Below the pieces are notes generated by a model. It was not told the DNA's origin. It saw only the letters and a program-made list of their open reading frames with translations, and searched no databases. A DNA stretch of 64,000 nt. Source: Bacillus sp. FJAT-27264. Lineage in GTDB: Bacteria; Bacillota; Bacilli; Paenibacillales; Paenibacillaceae. Position 1 is the first letter of the stretch; every line of letters starts with the position of its first letter. Position numbers and translations under genes: made by a program. The stretch covers positions 1,607,165 through 1,671,164 of the forward strand of contig NZ_MAQW01000001.1 in assembly GCF_001682855.1 (NCBI RefSeq). Direction: 5' to 3'. This document shows, piece after piece, positions 41,612 through 50,513 of this stretch.

Positions 41612-43921
41612 TTACTGTATTCGTAGTTCGGAATCCATGCTGTAGCTGCGTCCTGCTTCAAAATTGAACGGTAGTGTCTGTTCACCATAGCGTAACGTGG
41701 TATGTCCCGTGGCCAATGCGCGTACAGACGCTGCTACCAATCGTCCCTCCGACCAGGTGACATCTACCTCCAAGGCGCCTCTTGCCCGAAGTCCGCGATA
41801 TTGCCCTGAAGACCATGATGCCGGGAGAGCTGGCAGCAAATGAAGTTCCCCTGCATGACTCTGTAGCAACATGTCCGCGATCGCAGCCGTTCCCCCAAAA
41901 TTGCCATCCGCCACATAGATCGGGCTTTCCGCTCCGCCAATACCAGGCTTCGAGAAGGTCAGCAGGTTATCAAAGCACAGGTTCCCAACCAGGTGTGAAA
42001 TCTGCTCATAGGCATTTTCTCCATCATGCAGACGGGAATAACAACCTGCAAAGGCAGCTACCGTAAACTCCACATCCTCATGGTTGTTGGTCGATTTACG
42101 GGCTTCCAGAGTAACCCGCGCAGCCTCACTAAGTTCAGGAGTATGCTGCGGGGTGATGCGATAAGCTGGAAATAGACTGTGCAAATGGGACAGATGACGG
42201 TGTTCAGGCTGCGCCTCAACGTAGTCCTCTAACCATTCCTGTAGCTGCCCTTTCTCGCCGATCTGAAGCGGCGGCAGCAATGCAATGGCTTTTTGCAAAT
42301 CCGCTTGAAGCTGCTCATCCACTGCAAGCTTCTCCGCTGACTCCAAGACAAATTCAAACAGATCGCTCACCAATACCTGATCCAGCGTTGTTCCCATGGA
42401 CAGATAGTGATGTACCTGCGTTCCATTAGCATGAAAGGTATTTTCCGGGGAGATCGAAGGTCCCGTAACCAGCCAGCCGTACTGCGGATGCAGGGCCATA
42501 TAATCCAGGAAGAACAGAGCGGCATCTTTTAAAATAGGGTAGGCGGTTTGACTTAAGAATTGCTCGTTCAGCGTATATTCGTAATGATCACGCAGTTGCA
42601 TGGCAATCCACAGGCCTCCTGTGACATTAAGCCCCCAGGAATTCTGCCAAGCCGGAGCCGTAAATCCCCAAGCATTGGATACAGTATGGGCGACCCAACC
42701 GTCAGAACCATAGAAATCCCGAGCCGCTGCTTTCCCACTCTCCGCTAGCTGTTCAATGTAACGAATTAACGGCTGGTGAGACTCAGACAAATGAGTCATT
42801 TCCGTTGGATAGTAGTTCATTTGTGTGTTGATATCAATGTGGTAATCACAGGTCCAGCCCATCCGGCAAGCCTGATCATCGTTCCAGATCCCCTGTAAAT
42901 GCAGCGGCAAAGGAGAATCCTCTCTAGCACCACAGAGGGTCAAATAGCGGCCATACTGGAAAAACAACGCGAATAACGCAGGGTCCTCGCCTTTGCCCTG
43001 TGATACATTGCGGATTCTTTCGTCCGTAGGTAATGACGTTTGTTCAGATGTCCCCAGCTCTAAGCTGGCCCGGTCATATAGACTGCTATAGTCCGCAATA
43101 TGATCCAATTTAAGAGACTCATATCCCTTGGCTTTCGCTAATAAGTTCCTTGTGTCCCCCACACTCAACCAGTCGTCGCCGGTCACGCCATAGTCTGTAT
43201 TTATTGCAAAATAAATAATAGCTTCCTTCGCATTCGATACCTCAACCCATCCGGCATCCCCGCTAATGAGTCCACCCTGGGTCTCAACGTGTATGCTTCC
43301 CTGACAACGGACACCACATTCACCGTCGCTATGCAGTTTCTCCAGAGCTTGCCCCTTAAAGGAGAGTCTGCCTTCGCCCTGTGGCTCGTTCCAACTGTCG
43401 AAATAATCCGTTTTCCCTTCAAGTTGTAGGCTGAACGAAATGCCTTCCGGTTGTTCGCTCCATAACCGGCAAACGATCAGTCCATCCGCATGGGAAGCAA
43501 ATAGCTCGCGGTGTATTTTCGCACCCTCAAATTCATAAGTCGTCTTCGTGATTGCGTTTTCAAGATTAAGCTCACGAGTGACACTTTGTCCGCCAGCTTT
43601 AAACTTCAAAATCACATCACATACGGGTAGATTGGTGCCAAAATTCGCCTTGCCCGGCTCTAGTAATTGGCTCGCTAACCGCTCGCCGCCTTCGTAATCT
43701 CCATCGAAAAAGTGCTGTCTCAATCGTGCCAGATCATCCTTGCCAGAGGACTGGCTCGTAATAGTTTCTCTTTTTCCAGACCAATAGGTCGACTCCGTAA
43801 TGTTCCAAACTTCTTGTTCTGCTCCGCCATACACGATTGCAGCTAATCTTCCATTTCCGACTGGAAAACCTTCTGACCATGAATCCGCTGGTTTGTTATA
43901 CCACAATTTCTGTGTACTCAT
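41612..43921 (-). CDS. Glycoside hydrolase family 95 (alpha-L-fucosidase type)
   Basis: 769 residues, full GH95 length, no signal peptide, so intracellular. N-terminal beta-sandwich (LWYNKPADSWSEGFPVGNGRLAAIVYGG), linker, then an (alpha/alpha)6 barrel with TGPSISPENTF, PEHRHLSHLHSLFPAY and DGNFGGTAAIADMLLQSHAGELHLLPALP, all family blocks. Family members release alpha-1,2-fucose or L-galactose from oligosaccharides and xyloglucan. ATG 43921 and the adjacent GTG 43924 are both usable after AGGAGG. No transporter or sugar regulator lies next to it. Confidence 0.92.
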   Translation of the reverse strand: MSTQKLWYNKPADSWSEGFPVGNGRLAAIVYGGAEQEVWNITESTYWSGKRETITSQSSGKDDLARLRQHFFDGDYEGGERLASQLLEPGKANFGTNLPVCDVILKFKAGGQSVTRELNLENAITKTTYEFEGAKIHRELFASHADGLIVCRLWSEQPEGISFSLQLEGKTDYFDSWNEPQGEGRLSFKGQALEKLHSDGECGVRCQGSIHVETQGGLISGDAGWVEVSNAKEAIIYFAINTDYGVTGDDWLSVGDTRNLLAKAKGYESLKLDHIADYSSLYDRASLELGTSEQTSLPTDERIRNVSQGKGEDPALFALFFQYGRYLTLCGAREDSPLPLHLQGIWNDDQACRMGWTCDYHIDINTQMNYYPTEMTHLSESHQPLIRYIEQLAESGKAAARDFYGSDGWVAHTVSNAWGFTAPAWQNSWGLNVTGGLWIAMQLRDHYEYTLNEQFLSQTAYPILKDAALFFLDYMALHPQYGWLVTGPSISPENTFHANGTQVHHYLSMGTTLDQVLVSDLFEFVLESAEKLAVDEQLQADLQKAIALLPPLQIGEKGQLQEWLEDYVEAQPEHRHLSHLHSLFPAYRITPQHTPELSEAARVTLEARKSTNNHEDVEFTVAAFAGCYSRLHDGENAYEQISHLVGNLCFDNLLTFSKPGIGGAESPIYVADGNFGGTAAIADMLLQSHAGELHLLPALPASWSSGQYRGLRARGALEVDVTWSEGRLVAASVRALATGHTTLRYGEQTLPFNFEAGRSYSMDSELRIQ

Positions 43922-44036
43922 CACATATTTCCTCCAGAAGTATCTTCATTATATACAGTTGTTATATTAGTGGTTTTCTCCTGGAAAAGCTTTGTACGAA
44001 ACTATTATTTTTTATCGAAAACGGAGAAATGGATGG

Positions 44037-44290
44037 TAACTGATGAATATGAATATGAATATGAATGTGTATGGATGGCAGTTGGTGAGTACGTTTGGAA
44101 TGATAGCTGGGGACTGCGTTTGGATGACTGCTGGTGAATACGGATGGGGACAACTGATGATTGCGTTCGGATGGCAGTTGATGGTACGTATGGATGATTG
44201 CTGAGGACTGCGTTTGGATCGCAGCTGATGGTACGGATGGATGATTGCTGGGGACTGCGTTCGGATGGCAGCTGATGTCTGCAAGTGGGT
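44037..44290. repeat. Tandem 47-bp minisatellite and ATGAAT microsatellite
   Basis: Two consecutive 47-bp units (44184-44230, 44231-44277) are almost identical; more diverged units precede them from about 44084. A short GAATAT run lies at 44045-44070. The non-coding stretch 43922-45295 consists of this, the 188-bp repeat and further tandem repeats; 44291-44563 holds only low-quality frames. Confidence 0.8.
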
Positions 44291-44563
44291 GTTAGCTGGT
44301 AAGTACGTTCCAAGACATGAAAATAACCAGAGCAAAAGAAACTTGCCCTGGCTGCTATATTTGACCCTTGGATTTAATTCAGCGGATAGAGTTAACAGAT
44401 AAAATGAATTCGGGATACAGACATGGATACGGACGTAGAAAGACTCGGCTTCGTTCTGATGGATGTGGAGATAGAGTTGCGTAGTTCCAGCGAAAATGAG
44501 CTTTTGGCCGCAGTTGTCCAGATGTCTAAAGAGGCCAAGTAGCTCCTCCCCATCACGTACCCA

Positions 44564-44751
44564 ATTAGAAGCATTTTTGTACCTTAATTTCACCATTTTG
44601 AGGCAAAATAAGGAAATAAGAGCATTATTGTATCTTAATTTTGTGAAAACACGCTATTGAGCACGATTTGGAAGAATTAACATACAAAATTGCCCTTAAT
44701 CGAAGCCAACCCTTTCGCACCTCATAATTAAGGTACATAAATGCCTCTATT
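44564..44751. repeat. 188-bp intergenic repeat, copy 2
   Basis: Same length and same inverted ends as 11833-12020 (GAAGCATTTTTGTACCTTA ... TAAGGTACATAAATGCCTCT), with the internal AATAAGAGCATTATTGTA conserved exactly. Confidence 0.65.
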
Positions 44752-44757
44752 TACACT

Positions 44758-44880
44758 TGGGTGGTGGTTGGGTGGTGCTCGGGCGGTGGTTGGGTGGTGG
44801 TTGGGTGGTGCTCGGGCGGTGGTTGGGTGGTGCTCGGGTGGTGCTCGGGTGGTGCTCGGGTGGTGGTTGGGCGGTGCTTG
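44758..44880. repeat. GGTGGTTGGGTGGTGCTCGGG tandem repeat
   Basis: G-rich 10- to 15-bp units in two variants (GGTGGTTGGGT and GGTGCTCGGGC) repeated about ten times; abundant GGG tracts could form G-quadruplexes on the plus strand. Confidence 0.85.
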
Positions 44881-45230
44881 AGTCACTCTTGCGGCCATCC
44901 TTTGGCAACCTTATGCCACTTTTGAACACCCTCGAGTTAGTTTTGGGACACTTTTAGGCACTTTTGAGCCAACCTTGAGTTACTTTTGGAACACATTTAG
45001 GCATTCTTGAGGCAACTTAGGACACCTTGAGCCACCCTTGGCAACTTATGCCACTTTTGAGCACCTTCGAGTTAGTTTTGAGACACTTTTAGGCACCCCA
45101 GAGTCACCTTTGGGACAATTCGAGGCACCCTTGAGTCACCATTTGACTCGCAAATGAACCGCCTTGAGTTACCCTTAGGTCACCGCGAACCACACTCTAG
45201 ATACCATCGACCTCTCGACCCACTTTTTCT
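44881..45230. repeat. Degenerate tandem repeat rich in GAGTTA/CACTTT words
   Basis: Short units such as CTTGAGTTACTTTTGG-ACAC-TTTAGGCAC recur irregularly about every 30-50 bp up to the AbrB terminator region. All frames are short and repetitive; not coding. Confidence 0.65.
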
Positions 45231-45295
45231 CTCCACACCTTCTCGCCACTTAGCCTCAATCACGCTTGCCTCTCCATCTCTCTCTTATGTTCATT

Positions 45296-46423
45296 TTATA
45301 TAGTAGCTTTTTTCCCCTTCAGCAACGACCGGAAAGCCAGCTTCAACACCGGCGGCACTGCAAAAAAGATAAACATGGTTCGGAAGAGCTGATAGCACGT
45401 CACAATCGACAGGTCGCCGTTCACTTCCTTGGCGATGAGGGCCATTTGGTCCATACCGCCTGGCGATAAGCCGAGAAATGCGGTGACGATTGTGATGTCA
45501 TGCATTCGTGTCAGCAGCAAGCTAAGCCCCATCGAGACCCCGATCAGCAGCACTCCGCTCAATATTGCGAGCAAAACAATTTTTGTCTTGTTCTTCAGGC
45601 TCTCCAGATCCAGCAGCAGTCCAATGTAGCCCCCGATCATCAGCTGTGAAAGACTGAGCACGATAGGTGGCAGAGCATGACCCTCATACCCAGTCAAATT
45701 AAGCAGGATCGTACCAATCATTGGTCCAAGCAGAAAAGCCGTTGGCATCTTGATCTTCTTAGCGATGAACGCACTCCCTACGCATACTGCGGCAAAGACT
45801 AAGATATGCGGAAATAACGCAGCATATCCAGCAGATCCGCTCGTAGCAGCAGCTACGGCATTGTGACTGCCACTGACATGAAACAATGGGCTGAAGATCA
45901 GCAGCGGCACACAGAAAATAATCATCATCAGCCGGGACACCTGCAAAAAGGTGACGACAGTGATATCAATGCCTTTCACTTCTTCGGCCAACGTAATCAT
46001 CTGGCTGAGGCCTCCGGGAATGCTGCCCATGAGCACCGTTGGGAAAGGAATACCGGATAATTTCGAAATTAAATACGCGATGGCCCCGGCACATAACAAC
46101 AGCAGCGCTGTGAACAGAATCATCGTCGGCAGCTGAAGTCCGATTTGCGTTAAGGTCGATAAGGTGAACGAGAGTCCCAAGGTGTAGCCGATGATAATCA
46201 TACCAGTATCTCGGACTTGTCCAGGCCAGTAAAAGGAAATCCCTCTAAATAATCTGGAGCCGATAACGAGGAATACCATCGAGCCGAGTAGCCATGGAAT
46301 TGGCATGTGGATCAGTTGAAAAACAAATCCGCCAAGGACCGCAATGGCACATGTCACCAGAAAACGGACCCACTTGTTCTCCTTCCATAACGCATCCCGG
46401 GCTGAATGGCCGGTACCGTCCAT
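45296..46423 (-). CDS. AbrB-family membrane protein (ammonia monooxygenase-like)
   Basis: 375 residues, about ten membrane segments in two repeats of the AbrB duplication fold (FQLIHMPIPWLLGSMVFLVIG; GFVFQL and KKIKMPTAFLLGPMIG), with the MGSIPGGLSQMI and LSPGGMDQMALIAKEV signatures. Putative transporter or regulator; the old name ammonia monooxygenase is not supported by any catalytic motif. One-base overlap with the upstream MBL gene. Confidence 0.85.
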   Translation of the reverse strand: MDGTGHSARDALWKENKWVRFLVTCAIAVLGGFVFQLIHMPIPWLLGSMVFLVIGSRLFRGISFYWPGQVRDTGMIIIGYTLGLSFTLSTLTQIGLQLPTMILFTALLLLCAGAIAYLISKLSGIPFPTVLMGSIPGGLSQMITLAEEVKGIDITVVTFLQVSRLMMIIFCVPLLIFSPLFHVSGSHNAVAAATSGSAGYAALFPHILVFAAVCVGSAFIAKKIKMPTAFLLGPMIGTILLNLTGYEGHALPPIVLSLSQLMIGGYIGLLLDLESLKNKTKIVLLAILSGVLLIGVSMGLSLLLTRMHDITIVTAFLGLSPGGMDQMALIAKEVNGDLSIVTCYQLFRTMFIFFAVPPVLKLAFRSLLKGKKATI

Positions 46424-47151
46424 TACAGGTTCTCCGTTATTTTATCAATGGCCTGGTGAACATCGCCTTTAAAAATGCCTCCATGGTAGCAGATTACAGT
46501 CTCGATTGGATAAGCCTTCAACTTGCGGAGTGATTCCAGTGCCAATGGCATATCTGGCGTAACTGTCGGATTAGGACCGATCAACTTACCATCTTCAACG
46601 TTTAATGCATCACCAGCAATAAGTGTTTTGCTCGGCTCATGGTACAAGCTGATATGTCCAGGCGTATGCCCTGGTGTATGGATTACGGTCAGTCCGCCGC
46701 CGAAAGACAGTTTCTCTCCGTCTGCCAGTAACGTAGTCACATTCTTTTCTTTTCCAGAAAAAGTAGCTTCAAATGCAGTAGCAAGATCTTGCGGAAGAGA
46801 GGCAATTAGCCCTTCTTTACGTTCCCCGTTGAACTTAATCATCGGCTGCAGTCCATCGATATAAGGCTGGTCATCCCCGTGGGCATACACTTCTATGCCT
46901 TCACCCTTGAACTGCGGCAAGCTACCTACATGATCGATGTCTTGATGGGTTAAAATAATGGAATGAGGGGCCGCAGGGTCAATTCCCGCTTGGGTCAAAA
47001 GCTCCGTGATTTGGCCGTAAGAACCAGGCATACCGGTGTCCACCAATACATAAGATTGCTCGTCACGGATCGCCACCGGGTTAATGATAAAGTCATGCTC
47101 ACCCATCTTAAGAGTAAGCACTAGCATTTCAATCTGATCGTTAATTTTCAT
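46423..47151 (-). CDS. MBL-fold metallohydrolase
   Basis: 242 residues, glyoxalase-II/lactonase-like: HQDIDH at 69-74, His in HTPGHTPGHIS, Asp in LIAGDALN and final His in CYHGG. The second ligand of HxHxDH is Gln here at position 70-71, as in several quorum-quenching-like and flavoprotein-like MBL proteins. Forms a two-gene unit with the AbrB protein; divergent from the TetR gene. Confidence 0.88.
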   Translation of the reverse strand: MKINDQIEMLVLTLKMGEHDFIINPVAIRDEQSYVLVDTGMPGSYGQITELLTQAGIDPAAPHSIILTHQDIDHVGSLPQFKGEGIEVYAHGDDQPYIDGLQPMIKFNGERKEGLIASLPQDLATAFEATFSGKEKNVTTLLADGEKLSFGGGLTVIHTPGHTPGHISLYHEPSKTLIAGDALNVEDGKLIGPNPTVTPDMPLALESLRKLKAYPIETVICYHGGIFKGDVHQAIDKITENL

Positions 47152-47272
47152 GTTGCGCCAAAGCGAATGCTCTGGCTCACCTCCTTAGGAATAAGTTCAT
47201 AAAACTGACAAGTTCATTATATGACTTTGGGGTTTTTTCGTCAAATTCCTTTATTGACCACATGGAAGGGAC

Positions 47273-48187
47273 ATGTCAGAATGTGTAGGGGTGGTTAAGT
47301 TGGAACAATTCAAAAGACAACAAATTATTAAAACAGCAATGTGCATTTTTAGAGAAAAAGGATATTTTGCTGCCTCCATGCAGGATATCGCAGAAGCTTG
47401 TGGCATGGCCAAGGCCAGCATCTATAAAGTGTTTCCATCTAAAGAAGATTTATTTACTGGCGTATTTGTCGAGGTACACAGAATTCTATTCGAAGAGGCC
47501 AGACAGCTTGATCGGAGACTTTCGCTGGAGGGGCTTCCACCAAAGGAAGTGCTGCGTCTTAAGATCGAGTATCAGATGCAATATATGCTTGAAAATTATT
47601 TTTTCACCAGTGAGTTTAAAGAGCTCCCAATCACAAGCAATGACAACTTTCTAGTGGAATGGAGAAAAAAACGTGCCTCACTGGTGATCTTGCACCAGGA
47701 TTGCTTTTACGAAGCCTATGGTGAGCCTATTCTCCCTTATCTTGGGGATGTTGTCGCCATCTTCCGCGGCATGATCAAAGAATATTTGTCACATGCAGTT
47801 CAAGCCGTGATCGCTGTTCCTATGGCCGAATTGGCCGGTTTCTTCGTGGATCGTCTGGATACAATCATCGGCGATTTGATCGCCAATAAACCTGAGCCCG
47901 TGCTTAAGGCATCGAGTGTCTTTTTCAACGAAATCAATCCGATGGATGACAACACCCGGCAGGCCAACCTGGATGAATTTCTAATGTTTTTTGCCGAAAA
48001 GATCCGCGAGCTGCCACAGTCAGAGCCTGTTCAGAACGAACTGCTGGAGGTCATCGAACTGCTGAAGACCGAGTTAGGACAACCTAAGCCTAATGGTACT
48101 CTTCTGCGGGTATACATCACCTTCTTGGATTCAGTCAGTGAGTTAGCACCTTATGTACGCCAGCTTAGTCTCATGCTGAACCGTTAG
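47273..48187 (+). CDS. TetR-family regulator, long form
   Basis: 304 residues from ATG 47273, or 295 from TTG 47300, which has the better ribosome site (AGGGGTGG, 5 bases upstream). HTH at about 20-60 (CIFREKGYFAASMQDIAEACGMAKASIYKVFPSKEDLF); the ligand part is unusually long with an extra C-terminal helical stretch. Divergent from and probably controlling the MBL/AbrB pair; the shared 120-bp gap holds TGACAAGTTCATTATATGAC, an imperfect dyad. Confidence 0.88.
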   Translation: MSECVGVVKLEQFKRQQIIKTAMCIFREKGYFAASMQDIAEACGMAKASIYKVFPSKEDLFTGVFVEVHRILFEEARQLDRRLSLEGLPPKEVLRLKIEYQMQYMLENYFFTSEFKELPITSNDNFLVEWRKKRASLVILHQDCFYEAYGEPILPYLGDVVAIFRGMIKEYLSHAVQAVIAVPMAELAGFFVDRLDTIIGDLIANKPEPVLKASSVFFNEINPMDDNTRQANLDEFLMFFAEKIRELPQSEPVQNELLEVIELLKTELGQPKPNGTLLRVYITFLDSVSELAPYVRQLSLMLNR

Positions 48188-48211
48188 GCAAGTTAACTAG
48201 ACAAATCAAAA

Positions 48212-48248
48212 AGAAAAGCAACCGAAATCAATCCGTTGCTTTTCCTTG
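48212..48248. terminator. Bidirectional terminator
   Basis: AAAAGCAAC/GTTGCTTTT stem between the two converging TetR genes. Confidence 0.75.
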
Positions 48249-48269
48249 TTTGAATATGATTACTCCCTC

Positions 48270-48950
48270 TTAATGCTTGTCCAGTTTAATTCCCTGTAAC
48301 ATCACTTCAAGCCCCCACTGGAACCGATCCATGACGACCGCGCCTCCCGAGAACAATTCTTCATTCAGACTGTGAATGAGCGGAAAACGAATCGGGTCTG
48401 CATTTTTAAATGATTCTTTGATGGCAGGCATCTCCACAGTCCCATGTTTCCTCCAAGAATGCTTCTCGAAGGCTGTAGATGTGACGTATAACAACAACAG
48501 GTCTACCCCCCAGGCAGCCGATGACGATTTGGCTCCACCTTCATGCAGCGCGGTAAGGAGGTACTCGACCAACTCAAAGTATTTGTCTCCCCGTGGGATC
48601 GTGGACAGTGAAATTTCAGAGAGACCTGGCTGCTCGATTAATAAAAGGAAATACGCGGTAAGTGCTCCGAATAATCTTTCCTTCCATGGACCCTTCTCGG
48701 AATCAGGCAACACTAATTCACCAAGTCCGTAATCCAGAACATAAGAGCTTAAATCTTCCAGATTATTGACATACACGTACAATGAAGAAGGGCCTGTATC
48801 CAATGCTTTTGCTACTTTACGCATGCTCATGCCTGCCATCCCTTGCTCTTTCAGAAGTTCATAGGCAGTTTTAACGATGAGCTCACGGCTTAACGGCTCT
48901 TTGGCCGGACGGTCACGACGACTTACGATAATTCGATCAGAATTCTTCAT
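48270..48950 (-). CDS. TetR-family regulator with TetR-type ligand domain
   Basis: 226 residues. HTH 19-60 (LIVKTAYELLKEQGMAGMSMRKVAKALDTGPSSLYVYVNN). The C-terminal half has features of the classical tetracycline-repressor ligand domain, including the final FQWGLEVMLQGI. It follows the TetX-like monooxygenase by 40 bp on the same strand and probably represses it. Confidence 0.88.
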   Translation of the reverse strand: MKNSDRIIVSRRDRPAKEPLSRELIVKTAYELLKEQGMAGMSMRKVAKALDTGPSSLYVYVNNLEDLSSYVLDYGLGELVLPDSEKGPWKERLFGALTAYFLLLIEQPGLSEISLSTIPRGDKYFELVEYLLTALHEGGAKSSSAAWGVDLLLLYVTSTAFEKHSWRKHGTVEMPAIKESFKNADPIRFPLIHSLNEELFSGGAVVMDRFQWGLEVMLQGIKLDKH

Positions 48951-48990
48951 AGTCTCTTTATAATATAGCGCAGTGAGAAATTCAACATGT

Positions 48991-50172
48991 TTATTGCCCT
49001 TCGAATTGCTCTTGAAAGGACTGCATTAATTCAGCCAGCTTGGCAGCGGCATTATCTGAGAACGTAAGTTGCAGGCTGTAATCCGATTCCTGAGCCTTGA
49101 CGGATGAGAATGCATACATTTTTTCCTCGTACTCCAGGATTGCCTTGGCATAATCATCACGATTCCGGGCAATGGCAAGTGCTAGCTCCAAGGCATCGTA
49201 CATCGCCATATTCACCCCTTCACCCGCGAATGGCGACATGACATGGGCAGCGTCCCCGATCAAGGTTACTCCAGAATTGTAATTCCACTTGAACCCGATA
49301 GGAAGCATGTAAATCCGTCTAGTCAAAATAGCATCTTCAGCGTAACGGATATAGTCTTTTAGCTGCTCATCCCAATCACTGAATAGATCCAATAACCGCT
49401 CCTTAGCTTCTTTAGGTTGGTCGAACGGAATACCACTCGTCTCTAACCAATCTCTTTCCACTCTAAGACTAGCGTATACTTTAATTCGTCCATCTCCGTT
49501 GAGCTGACCAAGAATACCTTTATGATCATCCAGCGCAAACATTTTCCCACGTTTATTAAACGCCGCTAATTCCGGGTGATTCTGGGCTGCATTCAGGATG
49601 TTCAGCTCAATCATGGTAAGACCGGAGTACTCAACATCGGCATCCGTGAGCAATGGGCGTACACGTGAAAAGGCTCCATCCGCACCAATCAAGAGGTCAA
49701 CCGTATCCACAGTACCATTTTCAAAATGAAGTTCGGTCATGCCGTTCTCTAAAGGAACTGCCTTTACGAGTTTATATCCATATTTGATCGTACCTTGATC
49801 AAGATCTCGTAACAGCAAATCGCACAGCACGCCGCGGTCAATCTCTGGACGTGTCCCAGCTCCGCCTGCTTCTGCTTCTGAATCTTCATCGACATAAATT
49901 TTCGCGTTCTTATCAAGTACACGGAAATCTTCTTCCTCAAAGCGGGCAGTACGTTGGAACTCCTCAAACAGCCCAGCTTTTTTAAGTGCTCTTTGACCGG
50001 ATTCCTCGTGAATATCCAAGGTGCCGCCTCTTTCATGACTAGTGTCATGAAGCTCCCGCTCATAAACAACGGACTGTATGCCTTGGCGCTGCAAGATTAG
50101 GGCAAGTGTTAATCCCCCTGGTCCCGCTCCGATAATCCCAATCCGCTTTTGTTCTTTAGATACTGTTGTCAT
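48991..50172 (-). CDS. FAD-dependent monooxygenase, TetX-like
   Basis: 393 residues, PHBH-fold flavoprotein hydroxylase: dinucleotide loop GIIGAGPGGL at 12-21, the TetX-like block RGGTLDIHEESGQRALKKAGL near 47-67, the DG-like stretch LLIGADGAFSRVR near 160, and GDAAHVMSPFAGEGVNMAM near 300. TetX enzymes hydroxylate and inactivate tetracyclines; chromosomal relatives oxidise other aromatics, so resistance is not shown. Downstream lies a TetR with a tetracycline-repressor-like ligand domain. Its promoter is separated from the gene by a MITE-like repeat. Confidence 0.85.
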   Translation of the reverse strand: MTTVSKEQKRIGIIGAGPGGLTLALILQRQGIQSVVYERELHDTSHERGGTLDIHEESGQRALKKAGLFEEFQRTARFEEEDFRVLDKNAKIYVDEDSEAEAGGAGTRPEIDRGVLCDLLLRDLDQGTIKYGYKLVKAVPLENGMTELHFENGTVDTVDLLIGADGAFSRVRPLLTDADVEYSGLTMIELNILNAAQNHPELAAFNKRGKMFALDDHKGILGQLNGDGRIKVYASLRVERDWLETSGIPFDQPKEAKERLLDLFSDWDEQLKDYIRYAEDAILTRRIYMLPIGFKWNYNSGVTLIGDAAHVMSPFAGEGVNMAMYDALELALAIARNRDDYAKAILEYEEKMYAFSSVKAQESDYSLQLTFSDNAAAKLAELMQSFQEQFEGQ

Positions 50173-50205
50173 TGTAATGCATCTCCTTCATGTAAGTTTA
50201 ATTGG

Positions 50206-50408
50206 TATAAAGTGAACTTAAAATTACAACCTAAGACTCGGCGTCATTCCGGTGAAGTTTGGACTTTCGGCCGCTGTTGTCCCCAGATTTCTTCGATTAA
50301 ACCGCTTCTAGCGGTGGAAGTCTGGAGAGACAGCTATGCTTACGGGTGCGAGCTTTCCTGTGGAAAGTAGCGCACCGACCTCCTTTTATTCTCGTTCATC
50401 TTGTTTAC
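50206..50408. repeat. MITE-like repeat copy C, in the TetX-like gene leader
   Basis: About 200 bp with ends GTATAAAGTGAAC/GTTCATCTTGTTTAC, the GAAGTTTGGACTTTCGG block, the hairpin CCAGATTT...AGTCTGG with inner ACCGCT/AGCGGT, and the AGCTTTCCTGTGGAAAG hairpin. The last right-hand blocks are shortened compared with copy B. Confidence 0.7.
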
Positions 50409-50414
50409 ACATTA

Positions 50415-50458
50415 TTTATACCATAACGAACAGTGTTCGTAAAGTACATTGTTCGTTA
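50415..50458 (-). promoter_or_regulatory. Promoter and TetR-type operators of the TetX-like gene
   Basis: Minus-strand TTTACG, 17-bp spacer, TATAAA (50420-50415). The perfect 15-bp palindrome ACGAACAGTGTTCGT (50426-50440) lies over the spacer and a second half-site TTGTTCGTT follows at 50449-50457. Fits a TetR operator blocking RNA polymerase. Confidence 0.65.
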
Positions 50459-50473
50459 AATTTTAAAATAAAA

Positions 50474-50504
50474 AACCACAAGAAGACAATCCTTCTTGTG
50501 GTAG
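50474..50504 (-). terminator. Intrinsic terminator of the aldehyde dehydrogenase gene
   Basis: Stem ACCACAAGAAG/CTTCTTGTGGT (50475-50485/50492-50502) with TTTTTTA on the minus strand. Confidence 0.85.
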
Positions 50505-50513
50505 TATTATTAT

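Noticed and set aside
44423-44542. 39-codon plus-strand frame starting MDTDVERLGF
   Set aside because: It reads like protein for a short stretch but lacks a ribosome site and is surrounded by repeats; at most a decayed fragment.
44012-44596. 194-residue open frame on the minus strand
   Set aside because: Its C-terminal half is the 47-bp minisatellite (repeating IRTQS and similar) and its start is inside the 188-bp repeat; no family likeness.
44037-44880. Possible CRISPR array
   Set aside because: Units are contiguous tandem repeats without unique spacers, and no cas genes are present.
44747-44929. Pro/His/Ser/Thr repeat frame (PPPEHHPSTT)
   Set aside because: Translation of the G-rich tandem repeat; no start signal or conserved core.
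45296-46423. Ammonia monooxygenase
   Set aside because: The AbrB family is often so named, but the protein is a ten-helix duplicated membrane protein without the copper ligands of AmoA or AmoB.
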